Shown here: positions 17,821 through 27,649 of the stretch, piece by piece
Layout of the letters: each line of letters starts with the position of its first letter
How positions within the stretch are numbered: position 1 is the stretch's first letter
Assembly: GCF_024752025.1 (NCBI RefSeq)
Contig: NZ_JANTPU010000001.1
Span: forward strand, 1 to 64,000
DNA length: 64,000 nucleotides
Origin: Pseudidiomarina sp. CB1
Lineage (GTDB): Bacteria > Pseudomonadota > Gammaproteobacteria > Enterobacterales > Alteromonadaceae
Direction of reading: 5' to 3'
The notes under the pieces: generated by a model
Told to the model about the DNA's origin: nothing
The model's database searches: none
Seen by the model: the letters and a program-made list of their open reading frames with translations, nothing else
Translations under genes and position numbers: made by a program

Positions 17821-19842
17821 ATGACAGCCGTTTATCGACTGCTCATTCGGCTGTTAATGCCGGCTGTTTTTGTTTACTTGTGGTGGCGGGGGCGTAAAGC
17901 CCCCGCTTACCGAGAGCGTTGGAATGAACGCTTAGCATTGCAATCTATACCTGCCCGTTATCGTCATGGTCTGCTTATTCATTGTGTTTCGGTTGGCGAA
18001 ACGGTTGCTGCGCGGCAGCTTATCGAGACGTTGCTGAACGATTATCCGCAGGTACCGATAACGCTGTCTTCGATGACGCCAACGGCGGCTGAACTGGCGC
18101 ATAAGCTATTTGGCGATCGAGTGCAGCATTTGTACTTACCCTTTGATACCCCAGGTGCTATGCGCCGATTTTTCACTAACTTAGCGCCTTGTGCCGTGCT
18201 GATTTTAGAGACTGAAGTATGGCCTTGCTTCGTGCGTGAAGCGCAACGTCGAAAGGTACCTGTGCTTTTACTAAACGCCCGAATGTCGGAAAAGTCATTT
18301 TCGTCGTATCACCGATTTGCGTGGTTGTTGGGACCTATTTGGCGTGAACTCAGTTGGGTAGCAGCACAAACTCAAGCAAGTCTTGAGCGTTTTGTAGCGT
18401 TGGGCGTGCCAGCGGAACGGTCTGCGCTGCGCGGTAATCTGAAGTTTGATAGTCATGTACCCATGGCAACACTCGCAGCGGCGACGGCAATGAAACAACG
18501 CTTGGAGCGTCCAATTTGGGTTGCCGCAAGCACTCACAAGGGCGAGGATGAGTTATTGCTTGCCGCGTTTAAGCAGATTCTTAGCGAATTACCCACAGCG
18601 CTGCTTATTTTAGTGCCGCGGCATCCCGAGCGGTTTGCCAGTGTCGGTGAACTCGTTGCACGAGAAGGATTCACTTACGTCGCTCGTAGTGCCGGAACCG
18701 ACCCACAAGCGCAACACCAGGTTTTACTGGGCGATAGTATGGGCGAGCTCCTGTTGTGGTATGCACTGGCTGACGTTGCTTTTGTTGGTGGCAGTCTGAT
18801 TACCCGTGGTGGGCATAACCCTTTAGAGCCGGTTGCAACACACACTCCAGTCGTATCAGGCCCACATGTATTTAACTTTAATGATATTTATCAACGGCTA
18901 ACAAACGCTCGCGCAGTGCGTTTTGGGGAGACTACGGAGCAAATAGCCCGACATATTCTCGAGTTGTTGTGCGATGCACAATTGCGGCACCAGTTACAGT
19001 GTGCGGCACAGCGTGAGTTTGCCCAGGACCAAGGTGCAACAGCGGCAATGTTGGCCGATATCAAACAGCAGTTTTCACAGTTACCACAAGGAGCACCGCT
19101 GGCGATGCAGAACGTAGAGGTTTTACAACCGACCAAAGGCGAGACAATTTGGTACCGACAGGACCGTTTTAGCGAGTTTTCACCAGCATTTTTTAGTGCG
19201 GATTATTGGCGTCAACAAGGTCAAATCAAAGGTGCAGCGACCGGCCGCAGTACCGCTTGGTTTATCGCGAGCCAACCCACGGACATGCTGCTACGGCATT
19301 ATTACCGCGGTGGTTTGGTCGGCAAATTGAATAAAGATCGCTTCAAACGTGAGCCGGTGGCTGTGAGTCGCGCGATGGCTGAATTTGAATTATTGCTGAA
19401 GTTATGTGAGCGGGGGCTGCCAGTACCGGAGCCTCTTGCAGCGCGCTATATTAAAGCATCTGGCTGGGGCTATAGAGCGGATATTTTAGTTGCTGTGATC
19501 CCCTCGGCAAAAGATGTCTTCAAAATGCTTGGTGAACGGCAATTAAGTGAGCAGGAATGGCATACGTTGGGACAAGCAATTCGCTTGCTACATGAGCACC
19601 GGGTTTATCACTCTGATTTGAACTGCCATAACTTAATGCTGGATGAGGCAGGTAAGGCTTGGATCGTTGACTTTGATAAGTGTGGTTTCCGTGAACCAGG
19701 GGACTGGGCACAAGCGAACTTAGCAAGATTACTGCGGAGCTTTACTAAAGAACTGGGTAAAGCAAAAGAGGCCAAGCAAGACTTCCATTGGCAGGAAGCA
19801 CGTGATTGGCCTCTGTTACTTGCCGGTTACCAAGCAAATTAG
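17821..19842 (+). CDS. waaA: Fused Kdo transferase (WaaA) and Kdo kinase (KdkA)
   Basis: The N-terminal half (about 1-425) is a GT30 Kdo transferase: a membrane anchor near residues 7-22, the catalytic glutamate in VSVGETVAAR (Glu60, same number as in E. coli), LILETEVWP, and GGSLITRGGHNPLEP. The C-terminal half (about 435-673) is a KdkA-type sugar kinase. It has LLRHYYRGGLVGKL, then the kinase catalytic loop HSDLNCHNLML with Asp599 and the DFDKCGFR metal motif starting at Asp617. One polypeptide would thus add Kdo to lipid IVA and then phosphorylate it, as separate WaaA and KdkA do in Haemophilus and Vibrio. Whether one or two Kdo are added is not readable. It is downstream of a glycosyltransferase and convergent with proA (18 bases, no terminator). 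Confidence 0.93.
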   Translation: MTAVYRLLIRLLMPAVFVYLWWRGRKAPAYRERWNERLALQSIPARYRHGLLIHCVSVGETVAARQLIETLLNDYPQVPITLSSMTPTAAELAHKLFGDRVQHLYLPFDTPGAMRRFFTNLAPCAVLILETEVWPCFVREAQRRKVPVLLLNARMSEKSFSSYHRFAWLLGPIWRELSWVAAQTQASLERFVALGVPAERSALRGNLKFDSHVPMATLAAATAMKQRLERPIWVAASTHKGEDELLLAAFKQILSELPTALLILVPRHPERFASVGELVAREGFTYVARSAGTDPQAQHQVLLGDSMGELLLWYALADVAFVGGSLITRGGHNPLEPVATHTPVVSGPHVFNFNDIYQRLTNARAVRFGETTEQIARHILELLCDAQLRHQLQCAAQREFAQDQGATAAMLADIKQQFSQLPQGAPLAMQNVEVLQPTKGETIWYRQDRFSEFSPAFFSADYWRQQGQIKGAATGRSTAWFIASQPTDMLLRHYYRGGLVGKLNKDRFKREPVAVSRAMAEFELLLKLCERGLPVPEPLAARYIKASGWGYRADILVAVIPSAKDVFKMLGERQLSEQEWHTLGQAIRLLHEHRVYHSDLNCHNLMLDEAGKAWIVDFDKCGFREPGDWAQANLARLLRSFTKELGKAKEAKQDFHWQEARDWPLLLAGYQAN

Positions 19843-19860
19843 ACGAAATCGCGATGGACG

Positions 19861-21114
19861 TTAGTCGCGAATTTGCCCAGTACCGGTAACTACGAATTTT
19901 TCTGTGGTCAATGCTTGTAAGCCCATTGGGCCGTAGGCATGCAATTTACTGGTTGAGATACCGATTTCAGCACCTAAACCTAACTGACCGCCATCACTGA
20001 AGCGTGATGAAGCATTCCACATGGTTACTGCTGAATCAACTTCACGGATGAAGCGTTGTGCGGTTGCTTCGTTTTCCGTGGCAATAACTTCAGTATGGCC
20101 ACTCCCGAAATCTTGAATGTGGGCAATCGCACCGTCAAAATCGGCAACAGTTCGTACGGCAAGCTCAAGCGCCAAGTACTCTTCACCAAAAGCATCGTCA
20201 GCAATAACATCAGCATCGGCAAAGTAGTGTGCAGAGGCTTTGTCACTGTGAATTTTGACACCTTTCTCCTGCAGGGCTTGCGCAGCCATAGGCAAGAATT
20301 TGTCGGCGATGTTGGCGTGGACCAGCAAGCCTTCGAGAGCGTTACAAACGCCGGTGCGCTGAGTCTTACCGTTCAGTAACAAGTTCAATGCTTTTTCTAG
20401 ATCCGCATCTTTATCGACATACAAGTGGCAAACACCCTTGTAGTGCTGAATGACAGGGATCTTACTATTGTCGCTAACAAAGTGGATCAAACCTTCACCG
20501 CCACGTGGAATAACCAAGTCGATGTACTGATCTTGCTGCAGTAGCTCAAGCATTAGCTCGCGGTCAGGGGTCGGGACCACGGTAATTACATCTTCAGGTA
20601 GACCACTTTCGCGCAGGGCTTCATGCAAGGCAGCAGCAATCGCTTTACTACTTTCAATGGCTTCACGGCCACAGCGCAAGATAACTGCATTACCTGACTT
20701 GAAGCACAATGCACCTGCATCTGCGGTTACATTTGGTCGTGCTTCGTAAATCATACAGATAACACCTAATGGAATTCGCATTTTTTCAACTTCAATGCCA
20801 TTAGGGCGGGTAGTGAACGGCATTCGCTCACCGACTGGGTCTTTGAGCTCGATGATTTCTTCAATTGCGGTCGCCATTCCTTCGATGCGTTCAGGGTTGA
20901 GCTGCAATCGATCCAGCATGGAATCCGACAGTTGCTTTTCGCGGCCAGCGGCCATGTCTTTTTCATTTACCGCAAGGATTTCATCTTGATGTTTGCGAAT
21001 GGTATCTGCCATTTTTTGTAAAACAGCATTTTTTTGCTCTTCGCTCAGTGTTGCCACTGCCCGTGCCGCTACTGCCGCACGTTTTGAAATTTCAGTTGCT
21101 ACGGAGTTACTCAT
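19861..21114 (-). CDS. proA: Gamma-glutamyl phosphate reductase (ProA)
   Basis: ProA reduces gamma-glutamyl phosphate with NADPH to glutamate-5-semialdehyde, the second step of proline synthesis. The 417-residue protein shows the aldehyde-dehydrogenase-like fold with PLGVICMIYEARPNVT, CFKSGNAVILRCG, the catalytic-Cys segment TGVCNALEGLLVH near 255 and the C-terminal LHAYGPMGLQALTT. Its start overlaps the proB stop by ATGA, the usual coupling of the two enzymes that channel the unstable phosphate intermediate. Confidence 0.96.
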   Translation of the reverse strand: MSNSVATEISKRAAVAARAVATLSEEQKNAVLQKMADTIRKHQDEILAVNEKDMAAGREKQLSDSMLDRLQLNPERIEGMATAIEEIIELKDPVGERMPFTTRPNGIEVEKMRIPLGVICMIYEARPNVTADAGALCFKSGNAVILRCGREAIESSKAIAAALHEALRESGLPEDVITVVPTPDRELMLELLQQDQYIDLVIPRGGEGLIHFVSDNSKIPVIQHYKGVCHLYVDKDADLEKALNLLLNGKTQRTGVCNALEGLLVHANIADKFLPMAAQALQEKGVKIHSDKASAHYFADADVIADDAFGEEYLALELAVRTVADFDGAIAHIQDFGSGHTEVIATENEATAQRFIREVDSAVTMWNASSRFSDGGQLGLGAEIGISTSKLHAYGPMGLQALTTEKFVVTGTGQIRD

Positions 21115-22223
21115 ACATCCTCCAATATCATTAAATCGTTACTTTCGATGACTTCAGTGATCGGGCTGTAACCATATTGTTCCGCAATATGGCTTACTTC
21201 TTGGCCTTTAATGTGCAGAAGCTCGTGGGAGCTATATTGGCAAATCCCTTTGGCAACAGCCTCTGCATTTTCACCATTACGAATCACAACCGCGTCGCCA
21301 CGGTTAAAGTCACCTTGTACGTCAACAATGCCTGTAGTGGTTAACGCTTCTCCGGCGAGCAAACTGTCCACCGTCGCACTATCGACCACAATTTCACCTT
21401 GTGATACGAGCGTATGGCGCAACCAGTGTTTCTTATTGCTCATTGGATCTTGTTGACGTTTAAAGAGCGTTCCAGGGTTTTCACCTTGCAGCATCAGCTC
21501 AAACGTCTCACCTTTACGGCCATTGACGATATAGGTATCGATACCGTGTGAGGTCGCTTTTTCAGCTGCCTCAATCTTGGTACGCATCCCACCGGTGGCG
21601 ATTTTGTTCGTGGTACCGCCTGCAAGTGCGAAAATTTCCTCGGTGATTTCATCGACCACGGGAATTTTTTTCGCGTCTGGTTTAACCCTTGGGTCAGCAT
21701 CAAATAACCCGTCAATGTCCGAACAAATGAACAAGGCGTCTGCATCGACGAGGGTGGCAACCATTGCTGCAAGATTATCGTTATCGCCGACTTTCATTTC
21801 GTCGGTTGCTAGGGCATCGTTTTCATTCACAATAGGTAATACATCGTGTTCTAACAATGTATGCAAGGTGTTCCGAATACTCACATATCTAGCGCGGTCA
21901 CGTAAGTCACCATGAGTCATCAGCACCTGAGCGCACGGGAAGTCAAAAAAACGTGACCAATTGGCCATCATGTCATTTTGTCCGACCGCCGCCATAGCTT
22001 TCTTTACGGTGACTGGGATGGTATCGCTATCATAAGCGATATGTTTGCGTCCGGCCGCAGCGCTGCCGGAAGAAACTAAGACTACTTCTTGCCCACGTTC
22101 GTGGCACTCGATAATGAAGCGGGCAATCGCTAGTAAGTATTTAGTGCTCGTTCCTGTGTCGTCTGGCGCAATCAAAGCGCTGCCTACTTTTACCACGGCG
22201 CGCTGCCAGGAAGGCATTTTCAT
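21111..22223 (-). CDS. proB: Glutamate 5-kinase (ProB)
   Basis: ProB phosphorylates glutamate at the gamma carboxyl group and is the proline-feedback-controlled entry to proline synthesis. The 370-residue protein consists of an amino acid kinase domain (VVKVGSALI, VLVSSGSAAAGR, IVNENDALATDE, VGDNDNLAAMVA, GGMRTKIEAA) and a C-terminal PUA domain. This is the same layout as E. coli ProB (367). It has a good binding site, AGAGGGAG, upstream of the ATG. The 189 bases upstream (22224-22412) must hold the proBA promoter; I see no box close enough to consensus to place it. Confidence 0.96.
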   Translation of the reverse strand: MKMPSWQRAVVKVGSALIAPDDTGTSTKYLLAIARFIIECHERGQEVVLVSSGSAAAGRKHIAYDSDTIPVTVKKAMAAVGQNDMMANWSRFFDFPCAQVLMTHGDLRDRARYVSIRNTLHTLLEHDVLPIVNENDALATDEMKVGDNDNLAAMVATLVDADALFICSDIDGLFDADPRVKPDAKKIPVVDEITEEIFALAGGTTNKIATGGMRTKIEAAEKATSHGIDTYIVNGRKGETFELMLQGENPGTLFKRQQDPMSNKKHWLRHTLVSQGEIVVDSATVDSLLAGEALTTTGIVDVQGDFNRGDAVVIRNGENAEAVAKGICQYSSHELLHIKGQEVSHIAEQYGYSPITEVIESNDLMILEDV

Positions 22224-22375
22224 AGTGGCTCCCTCTTGAAAAATTCGTTCGTAGTCTAACAGAATTGCAGGGGTTTCTCTAGGTTCGACCCATAAGTCGT
22301 GCCTATGTTGATCATAGCTTAGTCAAATTTGGGAAATAGTGCTTAAAAATCATGCAAAGTTGTAGTGGCGGCGAA

Positions 22376-22404
22376 TAGAAAAAAGCCCCTGTGATAGGGG
22401 CTTG
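22376..22404 (-). terminator. Rho-independent terminator after yggX
   Basis: Read on the minus strand, AAGCCCCTATCACAGGGGCTT forms a GC-rich stem followed by a run of six T. It lies just beyond the yggX stop and ends the mutY-yggX unit. Confidence 0.88.
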
Positions 22405-22412
22405 GTAAGTCT

Positions 22413-22685
22413 TTATGCGCTAGGTGGGGTATACCCTTCGATTTTTACGTCTTTACCTTCAAAAAGAAAAGCTTTCATCTGTTCTTCAAGGAATTCTCGA
22501 GATTTCGGGTCCATAAGATTAAGACGATTCTCGTTAATCAACATGGTTTGCTTCTTTTGCCATTCGGCCCAAGCTTCTTTCGAGATATTCTCAAAAATCT
22601 TTTGCCCTAATTCACCCGGGTAGAGTTGGAAATCTAAGCCTTCTGCTTCTTTCTTTAGGTACTGGCAATATACGGTGCGACTCAT
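22413..22685 (-). CDS. yggX: Probable Fe(2+)-trafficking protein YggX
   Basis: A small (90-residue) cytoplasmic protein that in Salmonella and E. coli protects iron-sulfur enzymes against superoxide and is thought to traffic ferrous iron. The sequence has the family hallmarks: the N-terminal [15 protein letters not shown] with the single conserved cysteine, [16 protein letters not shown], and [18 protein letters not shown]. It follows mutY by 42 bases, the conserved mutY-yggX pair. MutY itself carries an Fe-S cluster, which may explain the association. Confidence 0.96.
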   Translation of the reverse strand: MSRTVYCQYLKKEAEGLDFQLYPGELGQKIFENISKEAWAEWQKKQTMLINENRLNLMDPKSREFLEEQMKAFLFEGKDVKIEGYTPPSA

Positions 22686-22727
22686 GGTTACCTCAACGTC
22701 TTCAATGTATAAGCAAAATTTTACGCT

Positions 22728-23771
22728 CTATTGCTTGGTGTTACAAACTTCATCCCAATCGATCGTAGTAAGTAACTTGCGGATTGGGGCGGGCAGGCCG
22801 TAGTCAGCAAGATCGCTGTAAGGCACTTGCATTAAGTTGTCGGTAGTTGCCGTGGGCGCAACTAACCACACTTTTCCGACTAACTTATAATGACTAAAAG
22901 TGTGATTGAATTCGTACCCTAACTCAGCATCTGGTGCTTGAGATACTTCAGGTAGGCACCACAGTGATGGCCATATGCCGCTGGCGGGACGTTGTTCGAG
23001 AAAAACGCCGAAGTGATTAATCGCCAACAAGAAATGCCCAGTTTTGCTAGGGATTGCTTTCTTTTGCTTGCGTTTAGGATAGTCCTCAACGCAAGCATTC
23101 GCATAAGTACGGCATCGACTTTGCAGTGGACAGGCGTGACAAAGCGGTTGTTTTGGCTTGCAAATTGTCGCACCGAGATCAAGTAACCCTTGGGCAAAAC
23201 GTCGATTCTGCGATGTCGGCGTGTAGTGTTCGGCGAGTTCCCAAAAATAACGGTCATTGGCACTATGATTAACGGCATAAGGCAGCATAAACAAACGCGC
23301 GAACAATCGTTTGACGTTGCCATCGACAATTGCCGCTGGCGCGTTAAAAGCAAAGGAGCGAATGGCGCCTACGGTGTACGGACCTATGCCCGGTATTTCG
23401 CGCAGCTCAACGGCTTGCTCTGGTATCTGCGCCGCATAGTCGGCAACGATGGTCTTGGCCGCAGCGTGTAAATTCCGCGCTCGTCTGTAGTAGCCAAGCC
23501 CCTGCCAATGCGCCATAACCTCTTGTTCTTCGGCGGCAGCCAGCGTGGTCACATCGGGGAAACGCTGCAGCCACCGTTCGAAGTACGGAATGACAGTGGT
23601 GACCTGAGTTTGCTGCAACATGAGCTCACTCACTAGCACATGGTACGGATCGTTGTGTTGCTGCCAAGGAAGATCATTGCGACCATGTTGCTGCTGCCAA
23701 GTTACAACAGTTTCTGCAAATGCTTTTGCCGATAAAACCTTTTCGGCTGCCGTTGTCAATAAATCAACCAC
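22728..23771 (-). CDS. mutY: A/G-specific adenine glycosylase (MutY)
   Basis: MutY removes adenine mispaired with 8-oxoguanine, preventing G:C to T:A transversions. The 347-residue protein has a helix-hairpin-helix motif (LREIPGIGPYTVGAIRSF) with the catalytic aspartate beyond it. The [4Fe-4S] ligand set CKPKQPLCHACPLQSRC shows spacing 6-2-5. A C-terminal MutT-like 8-oxoG recognition domain follows. It begins with GTG, preceded by AGGGA at suitable distance, and no internal Met fits better. It diverges from the ompA-type gene over 171 bases. Confidence 0.95.
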   Translation of the reverse strand: MVDLLTTAAEKVLSAKAFAETVVTWQQQHGRNDLPWQQHNDPYHVLVSELMLQQTQVTTVIPYFERWLQRFPDVTTLAAAEEQEVMAHWQGLGYYRRARNLHAAAKTIVADYAAQIPEQAVELREIPGIGPYTVGAIRSFAFNAPAAIVDGNVKRLFARLFMLPYAVNHSANDRYFWELAEHYTPTSQNRRFAQGLLDLGATICKPKQPLCHACPLQSRCRTYANACVEDYPKRKQKKAIPSKTGHFLLAINHFGVFLEQRPASGIWPSLWCLPEVSQAPDAELGYEFNHTFSHYKLVGKVWLVAPTATTDNLMQVPYSDLADYGLPAPIRKLLTTIDWDEVCNTKQ

Positions 23772-23942
23772 TTAAGATTCCCTACGCAGCGTTGTTGGAA
23801 TTGCCATTAAAGCCTCAAATAAGTTCTCGTAAAACTTTGGTAAAACCCGAAGAAATCGCTAAAATATAAGCAAAATCTACATATTTCGTATATAGTAAAG
23901 GGAAATTCGAATCTATTCATTGGGAAATTAAAGGAGCATCTC

Positions 23943-25004
23943 GTGAATCGTTTAGCCGCAGTTTCATTAGCAGTTTTAGCAGGTCTCTCGTACACTGGAA
24001 CCGTCCATGCGCAGTCTAGCAATGAAGGCGAGTGGTACGTAGGTCCTCGTATTGGTCCAATGGGCACAGACTCAGATCGTCTAGCCCTTGAAGATGGCCA
24101 ATTGGTCAAGTTCAAAGGTGGGTTCGATACAGCCTTTTATGGTTTAGAAGCTGGTTTCAAGTTTACCCCAGAGTGGGGAACTCGAGTCTACTTAGATTAT
24201 ATCCGAGGTGATGTCGAAGTTGGTGGTAGTTCAACCGGTCATGTATACGGGGCTGACTTGATTTACAGTTTCACCGAAAGTGTATACGGTACTATTGGTT
24301 TGAACGAGACTGATTTAGGTGAATTCTCAGATACCTTTTTACGCGTTGGAGCAGGGTATCGTGAGCAGTTAAACCGCAATTGGGATGTTTTCGTTGAAGG
24401 TGCTGTCCAACAAAGTGAGGGTGACCTTACTGAGTTTATGTTGATGACGGGTCTGCGCTACTACTTCGGCCGTTCAGCGGCGCCAGCGCCTGCTCCAGTT
24501 GCACCACAACCGCAACAAGCGGCTCCAGCTGATTCAGATGGAGATGGTGTGTTGGATGCCGATGATTTGTGTCCAAACACTCAGCCTACCTTCAAAGTGG
24601 ATAACACTGGTTGCGTGGTATACGCAGATGAGACGATTACCCATGAGTTGATGATCAACTTTGCGTTCGACTCAGCTGTTATCCCAGCGGAAGCTCAGAG
24701 TGAAGTACGCGAAACTGCGGACTTCTTGAATGAGTATCCAGCAGTAAAAATTCTGATCGAAGGACATACCGATAGCGTGGGTACTGTTGAGTACAACCAA
24801 GGCTTATCTGAGCGTCGAGCGAAGTCAGTTGGCGATAGCTTGATCAACGATTATGGTATCGAGCAAGATCGCGTTGACACCGTTGGTTACAGCGAAAATC
24901 GTCCGCTTGTGCCAAATAACTCGAAAGAGAATCGCGCGAAGAACCGTCGCATTGAAGCGAAAATGTCAATCACCAAAGAAAAACCGGTGACAAAAGGCAA
25001 CTAA
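23943..25004 (+). CDS. ompA: OmpA-family outer membrane protein
   Basis: A 353-residue porin-like protein that links the outer membrane to peptidoglycan. It has a signal peptide (residues 1-23, cleavage after VHA) and an N-terminal eight-strand-type beta-barrel (about 24-180, ending in aromatic LRYYFGR). A Pro/Ala linker and one calcium-binding thrombospondin type 3 repeat (DSDGDGVLDADDLCP) come next. The OmpA C-terminal domain has EGHTDSVGTVEYNQGLSERRA, whose Asp and Arg bind diaminopimelate. The start is GTG with a strong AAAGGAG 6 bases upstream. A possible -10 TATAGT lies at 23891-23896 but its -35 is poor. Confidence 0.93.
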   Translation: MNRLAAVSLAVLAGLSYTGTVHAQSSNEGEWYVGPRIGPMGTDSDRLALEDGQLVKFKGGFDTAFYGLEAGFKFTPEWGTRVYLDYIRGDVEVGGSSTGHVYGADLIYSFTESVYGTIGLNETDLGEFSDTFLRVGAGYREQLNRNWDVFVEGAVQQSEGDLTEFMLMTGLRYYFGRSAAPAPAPVAPQPQQAAPADSDGDGVLDADDLCPNTQPTFKVDNTGCVVYADETITHELMINFAFDSAVIPAEAQSEVRETADFLNEYPAVKILIEGHTDSVGTVEYNQGLSERRAKSVGDSLINDYGIEQDRVDTVGYSENRPLVPNNSKENRAKNRRIEAKMSITKEKPVTKGN

Positions 25005-25018
25005 GCTTTAATTGGTAA

Positions 25019-25062
25019 AGAAAAGGCGCGCTAAGCTTTGCTTAGTAGCGCCTTTTTTGTCT
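25019..25062 (+). terminator. Rho-independent terminator after ompA
   Basis: The stem AAAAGGCGC..CTAAG pairs with CTTAG..GCGCCTTTTTT, ending in a six-T run. Its presence between the ompA stop and ATG 25099 also argues that trmB does not start at the upstream TTG (25012). Confidence 0.85.
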
Positions 25063-25098
25063 TTAGATGAAGTCTGTAAATTGAGTAATAGAATCCTC

Positions 25099-25848
25099 AT
25101 GTCCGAAAGCAATACGCCACCAGAAACACAGAAGAACCTTGAAGAAGCGCAAGAAAAAGGGCGCTATATTCGTCAAATTCGCAGTTTTGTTAAACGCGAA
25201 GGACGCCTAACGAAAGGGCAAGCTGCTGCACTTGAGCGCAGTTGGCCGAGTATGGGCTTAGAGCACGCCAATGGACCCATCGACTTGACCAAGGTATTTG
25301 GTCGCTCTGCCGATACGATCGTTGAAATTGGCTTTGGCATGGGGCATTCGTTGGTCGCAATGGCTGCTGCTGCACCCGACAAGAACTTTATTGGTATTGA
25401 GGTGCACCGTCCAGGCGTCGGTGCCTGCTTGATGGAAGCTGAGCAGCAGAGCGTAACTAATTTGCGTGTTTATGAACATGACGCTGTTGAGGTTTTTCGC
25501 GATTGTATCGCAGACGAAAGTTTGGCTGGCGTGCAAGTCTTTTTTCCAGATCCTTGGCATAAAAAGCGTCATCATAAGCGTCGTTTAATCCAGCCGGAGT
25601 TCGTCGAGAAATTACGGGCTAAGCTTCGTATTGGAGGCGTGCTGCACCTTGCGACAGACTGGGAAAACTACGCTGAACATATGCTGGAAGTTATGCAAGC
25701 AGCAGAGCAAGAGGGTAAGTGGGAAAATCTATCAGCAAGCAATGATTTCATTCCTCGCCCAGAAGAGCGTCCGCTAACCAAATTTGAGAAGCGTGGTGAA
25801 CGATTAGGGCACGGCGTTTGGGATTTAAAATTCCGTCGTCGAACCTAA
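25099..25848 (+). CDS. trmB: tRNA (guanine-N7)-methyltransferase (TrmB)
   Basis: TrmB methylates G46 in the variable loop of tRNAs with SAM. From ATG 25099 the protein is 249 residues, close to E. coli TrmB (239). It contains the SAM-binding [25 protein letters not shown], the catalytic-region motif [17 protein letters not shown] and the C-terminal [17 protein letters not shown]. The frame is open further upstream, but that part spans the ompA terminator and has no family resemblance. In E. coli trmB adjoins mutY-yggX; here the OmpA gene is inserted between them. Its stop is one base from that of the convergent hemW. Confidence 0.95.
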   Translation: MSESNTPPETQKNLEEAQEKGRYIRQIRSFVKREGRLTKGQAAALERSWPSMGLEHANGPIDLTKVFGRSADTIVEIGFGMGHSLVAMAAAAPDKNFIGIEVHRPGVGACLMEAEQQSVTNLRVYEHDAVEVFRDCIADESLAGVQVFFPDPWHKKRHHKRRLIQPEFVEKLRAKLRIGGVLHLATDWENYAEHMLEVMQAAEQEGKWENLSASNDFIPRPEERPLTKFEKRGERLGHGVWDLKFRRRT

Positions 25849-25849
25849 G

Positions 25850-26986
25850 CTAAACCATCTCATCCAAAATTGAATTCAAAAAACGGCGTCCAAGTGGCGT
25901 CGTTTTCCATTCCGTCGGACTATCTTCCATTAATCCCTTCGTGATGGCTGGCGCCAAGGAAGTTTCTGCCACTGCTAGCGGCAGACCAGTGCGCTCGGTG
26001 AATAAGTTTTTGGGAATTGGCTCAGCTAAACGTAGAAGGTTCATGAAAAACTCAAACGGTAGCTCTGCGGTTGACACGTCCCACGTGCGGTAACGCAGCG
26101 GGCGGGTCAGATCGAGGTAGCCCTGCGGGTGTTTGATTTTCTCGCTACGAATAATGCGAGAGGAGTCCGGTAAAGAGATTTTTCCATGGGCACCACAACC
26201 AATCCCTAAATAGTCGCCAAACTGCCAATAATTGCGATTATGTCGACTTTGGTGGTTTGGTTTCGCATAAGCACTCACTTCGTAATTTTCATAGCCTGCA
26301 GCAAGCAGTTTGGCATGCCCTTGTTCATTAATTTCGGCAAGAATGTCATCTTCCGGCAAGCCTGGCGGCCGGCTTGCAAACGAGGTGTTGGGCTCAATGG
26401 TAAGCTGGTACCAAGAAATATGCGGTGGCTCGAGTGCGATAATGGCATCGAGATCAGCCATAGCTTGTTCGATGCTTTGTTCAGGCAAGCCATGCATTAA
26501 ATCCAAGTTGAAACTTTGCAATGGTAATTGCTTAGCATAGTGTGCGGCGGTGAGTGCCTGATCGGGGTCGTGAATGCGGCCAAGGCGCTGTAACTGTTCA
26601 GCATTGAGGCTTTGCACGCCAATCGATAGACGGTTAACACCGGCGGCAATGAAACCAGCGAAACGTTCTTGCTCGAAGGTGCCTGGGTTGGCCTCTAAAG
26701 TGACCTCACAGTCCTTCGCTAAAGACAGTTGTGTAGCGACGCCCTGAAGTAGTCGCGCTACCGCTTGCGGGGTAAGTAAGCTTGGTGTGCCACCACCGAT
26801 AAAGATACTAGCAATGGTTCGCCCTTGAACCCATTCGTGGTCGGCACGAAGATCATCGAGCAGTCTTGCGACATAAGCATCTTCTGGAACACCGCCTTTA
26901 AGTGCATGCGAGTTAAAGTCACAGTATGGGCATTTCTGCACGCACCACGGAATGTGGATATAGAGAGAGAGTGGCGGTAAATTCAT
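25850..26986 (-). CDS. hemW: Radical SAM heme chaperone HemW
   Basis: HemW (formerly YggW/HemN-like) binds heme and helps insert it into respiratory proteins; it is not a coproporphyrinogen dehydrogenase. The 378-residue protein has the radical SAM cluster Cys15-X3-Cys19-X2-Cys22 in [25 protein letters not shown], and a HemW-type C-terminal domain. It lacks the extra N-terminal residues of true HemN. Its start overlaps the rdgB stop by four bases, matching the E. coli rdgB-hemW pair. Confidence 0.94.
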   Translation of the reverse strand: MNLPPLSLYIHIPWCVQKCPYCDFNSHALKGGVPEDAYVARLLDDLRADHEWVQGRTIASIFIGGGTPSLLTPQAVARLLQGVATQLSLAKDCEVTLEANPGTFEQERFAGFIAAGVNRLSIGVQSLNAEQLQRLGRIHDPDQALTAAHYAKQLPLQSFNLDLMHGLPEQSIEQAMADLDAIIALEPPHISWYQLTIEPNTSFASRPPGLPEDDILAEINEQGHAKLLAAGYENYEVSAYAKPNHQSRHNRNYWQFGDYLGIGCGAHGKISLPDSSRIIRSEKIKHPQGYLDLTRPLRYRTWDVSTAELPFEFFMNLLRLAEPIPKNLFTERTGLPLAVAETSLAPAITKGLMEDSPTEWKTTPLGRRFLNSILDEMV

Positions 26987-27576
26987 GACTGTTCGAGCTG
27001 TTGGATAAGCTGGCGCAAGGCTTGGCCGCGGTGACTTAACGCTTGTTTACGTTCCTTGCTTAATTCCGCTGCCGTGCAGTTTTCACTCGCTACCCAAAAT
27101 ACCGGGTCATAACCAAAACCGCCGTCACCGGATGGCTGCATAGTAATCTCACCCTGCCAAGTGCCATGACAAATGAGTGGTGTTGGGTCTTCGGCATGTT
27201 GTAAAAAGGCGAGTACACAGTGAAATTCCGCTTGTCGCTTACCCGGTGGTACCTGCTGTAATGCATCCAGCAATTTAGCGACGTTGGTTGCATCAGTGGC
27301 GTCAGTGCCAGCGTAGCGTGCTGAATAGATGCCAGGGGCACCGCCAAGTGCTCGCACGGCGAGACCTGAGTCATCAGCAAGTGCCGGTAATCCCGTGTGT
27401 TGAGCGGCATGGCGAGCTTTCAGTATGGCATTTTCAATGAAGGTTAGACCGGTTTCTTCGGCTTCGCTAAAGCGCCATTCGCTCTGTGGGCGAACGTGCC
27501 ATTGAAATGGGCGCAAAAGCTCGCTCAGTTCGCGGACTTTACCTTGGTTTCCAGTAGCTAGTACGACTTCTTGCAT
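26983..27576 (-). CDS. rdgB: dITP/XTP pyrophosphatase (RdgB)
   Basis: RdgB hydrolyses dITP, ITP and XTP to monophosphates, keeping deaminated purines out of DNA. With the start at ATG 27576 the protein is 197 residues, equal to E. coli RdgB (197). It opens with the Ham1 signature [14 protein letters not shown], then [42 protein letters not shown] and the C-terminal LSHRGQAL. The longer open frame to 27810 runs into the divergent antiporter gene and is not supported. It is first in the rdgB-hemW operon. Confidence 0.95.
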   Translation of the reverse strand: MQEVVLATGNQGKVRELSELLRPFQWHVRPQSEWRFSEAEETGLTFIENAILKARHAAQHTGLPALADDSGLAVRALGGAPGIYSARYAGTDATDATNVAKLLDALQQVPPGKRQAEFHCVLAFLQHAEDPTPLICHGTWQGEITMQPSGDGGFGYDPVFWVASENCTAAELSKERKQALSHRGQALRQLIQQLEQS

Positions 27577-27649
27577 GACAGCTGCCTTGCTTTTCGGCAC
27601 AATGAAAACATTATACGTCATCGTGGCAATACGACCCAAGGAGAAATAC

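Noticed and set aside
25012-25098. TTG-initiated extension of trmB
   Set aside because: It crosses the ompA terminator and has no similarity to TrmB. ATG 25099 gives the expected length.
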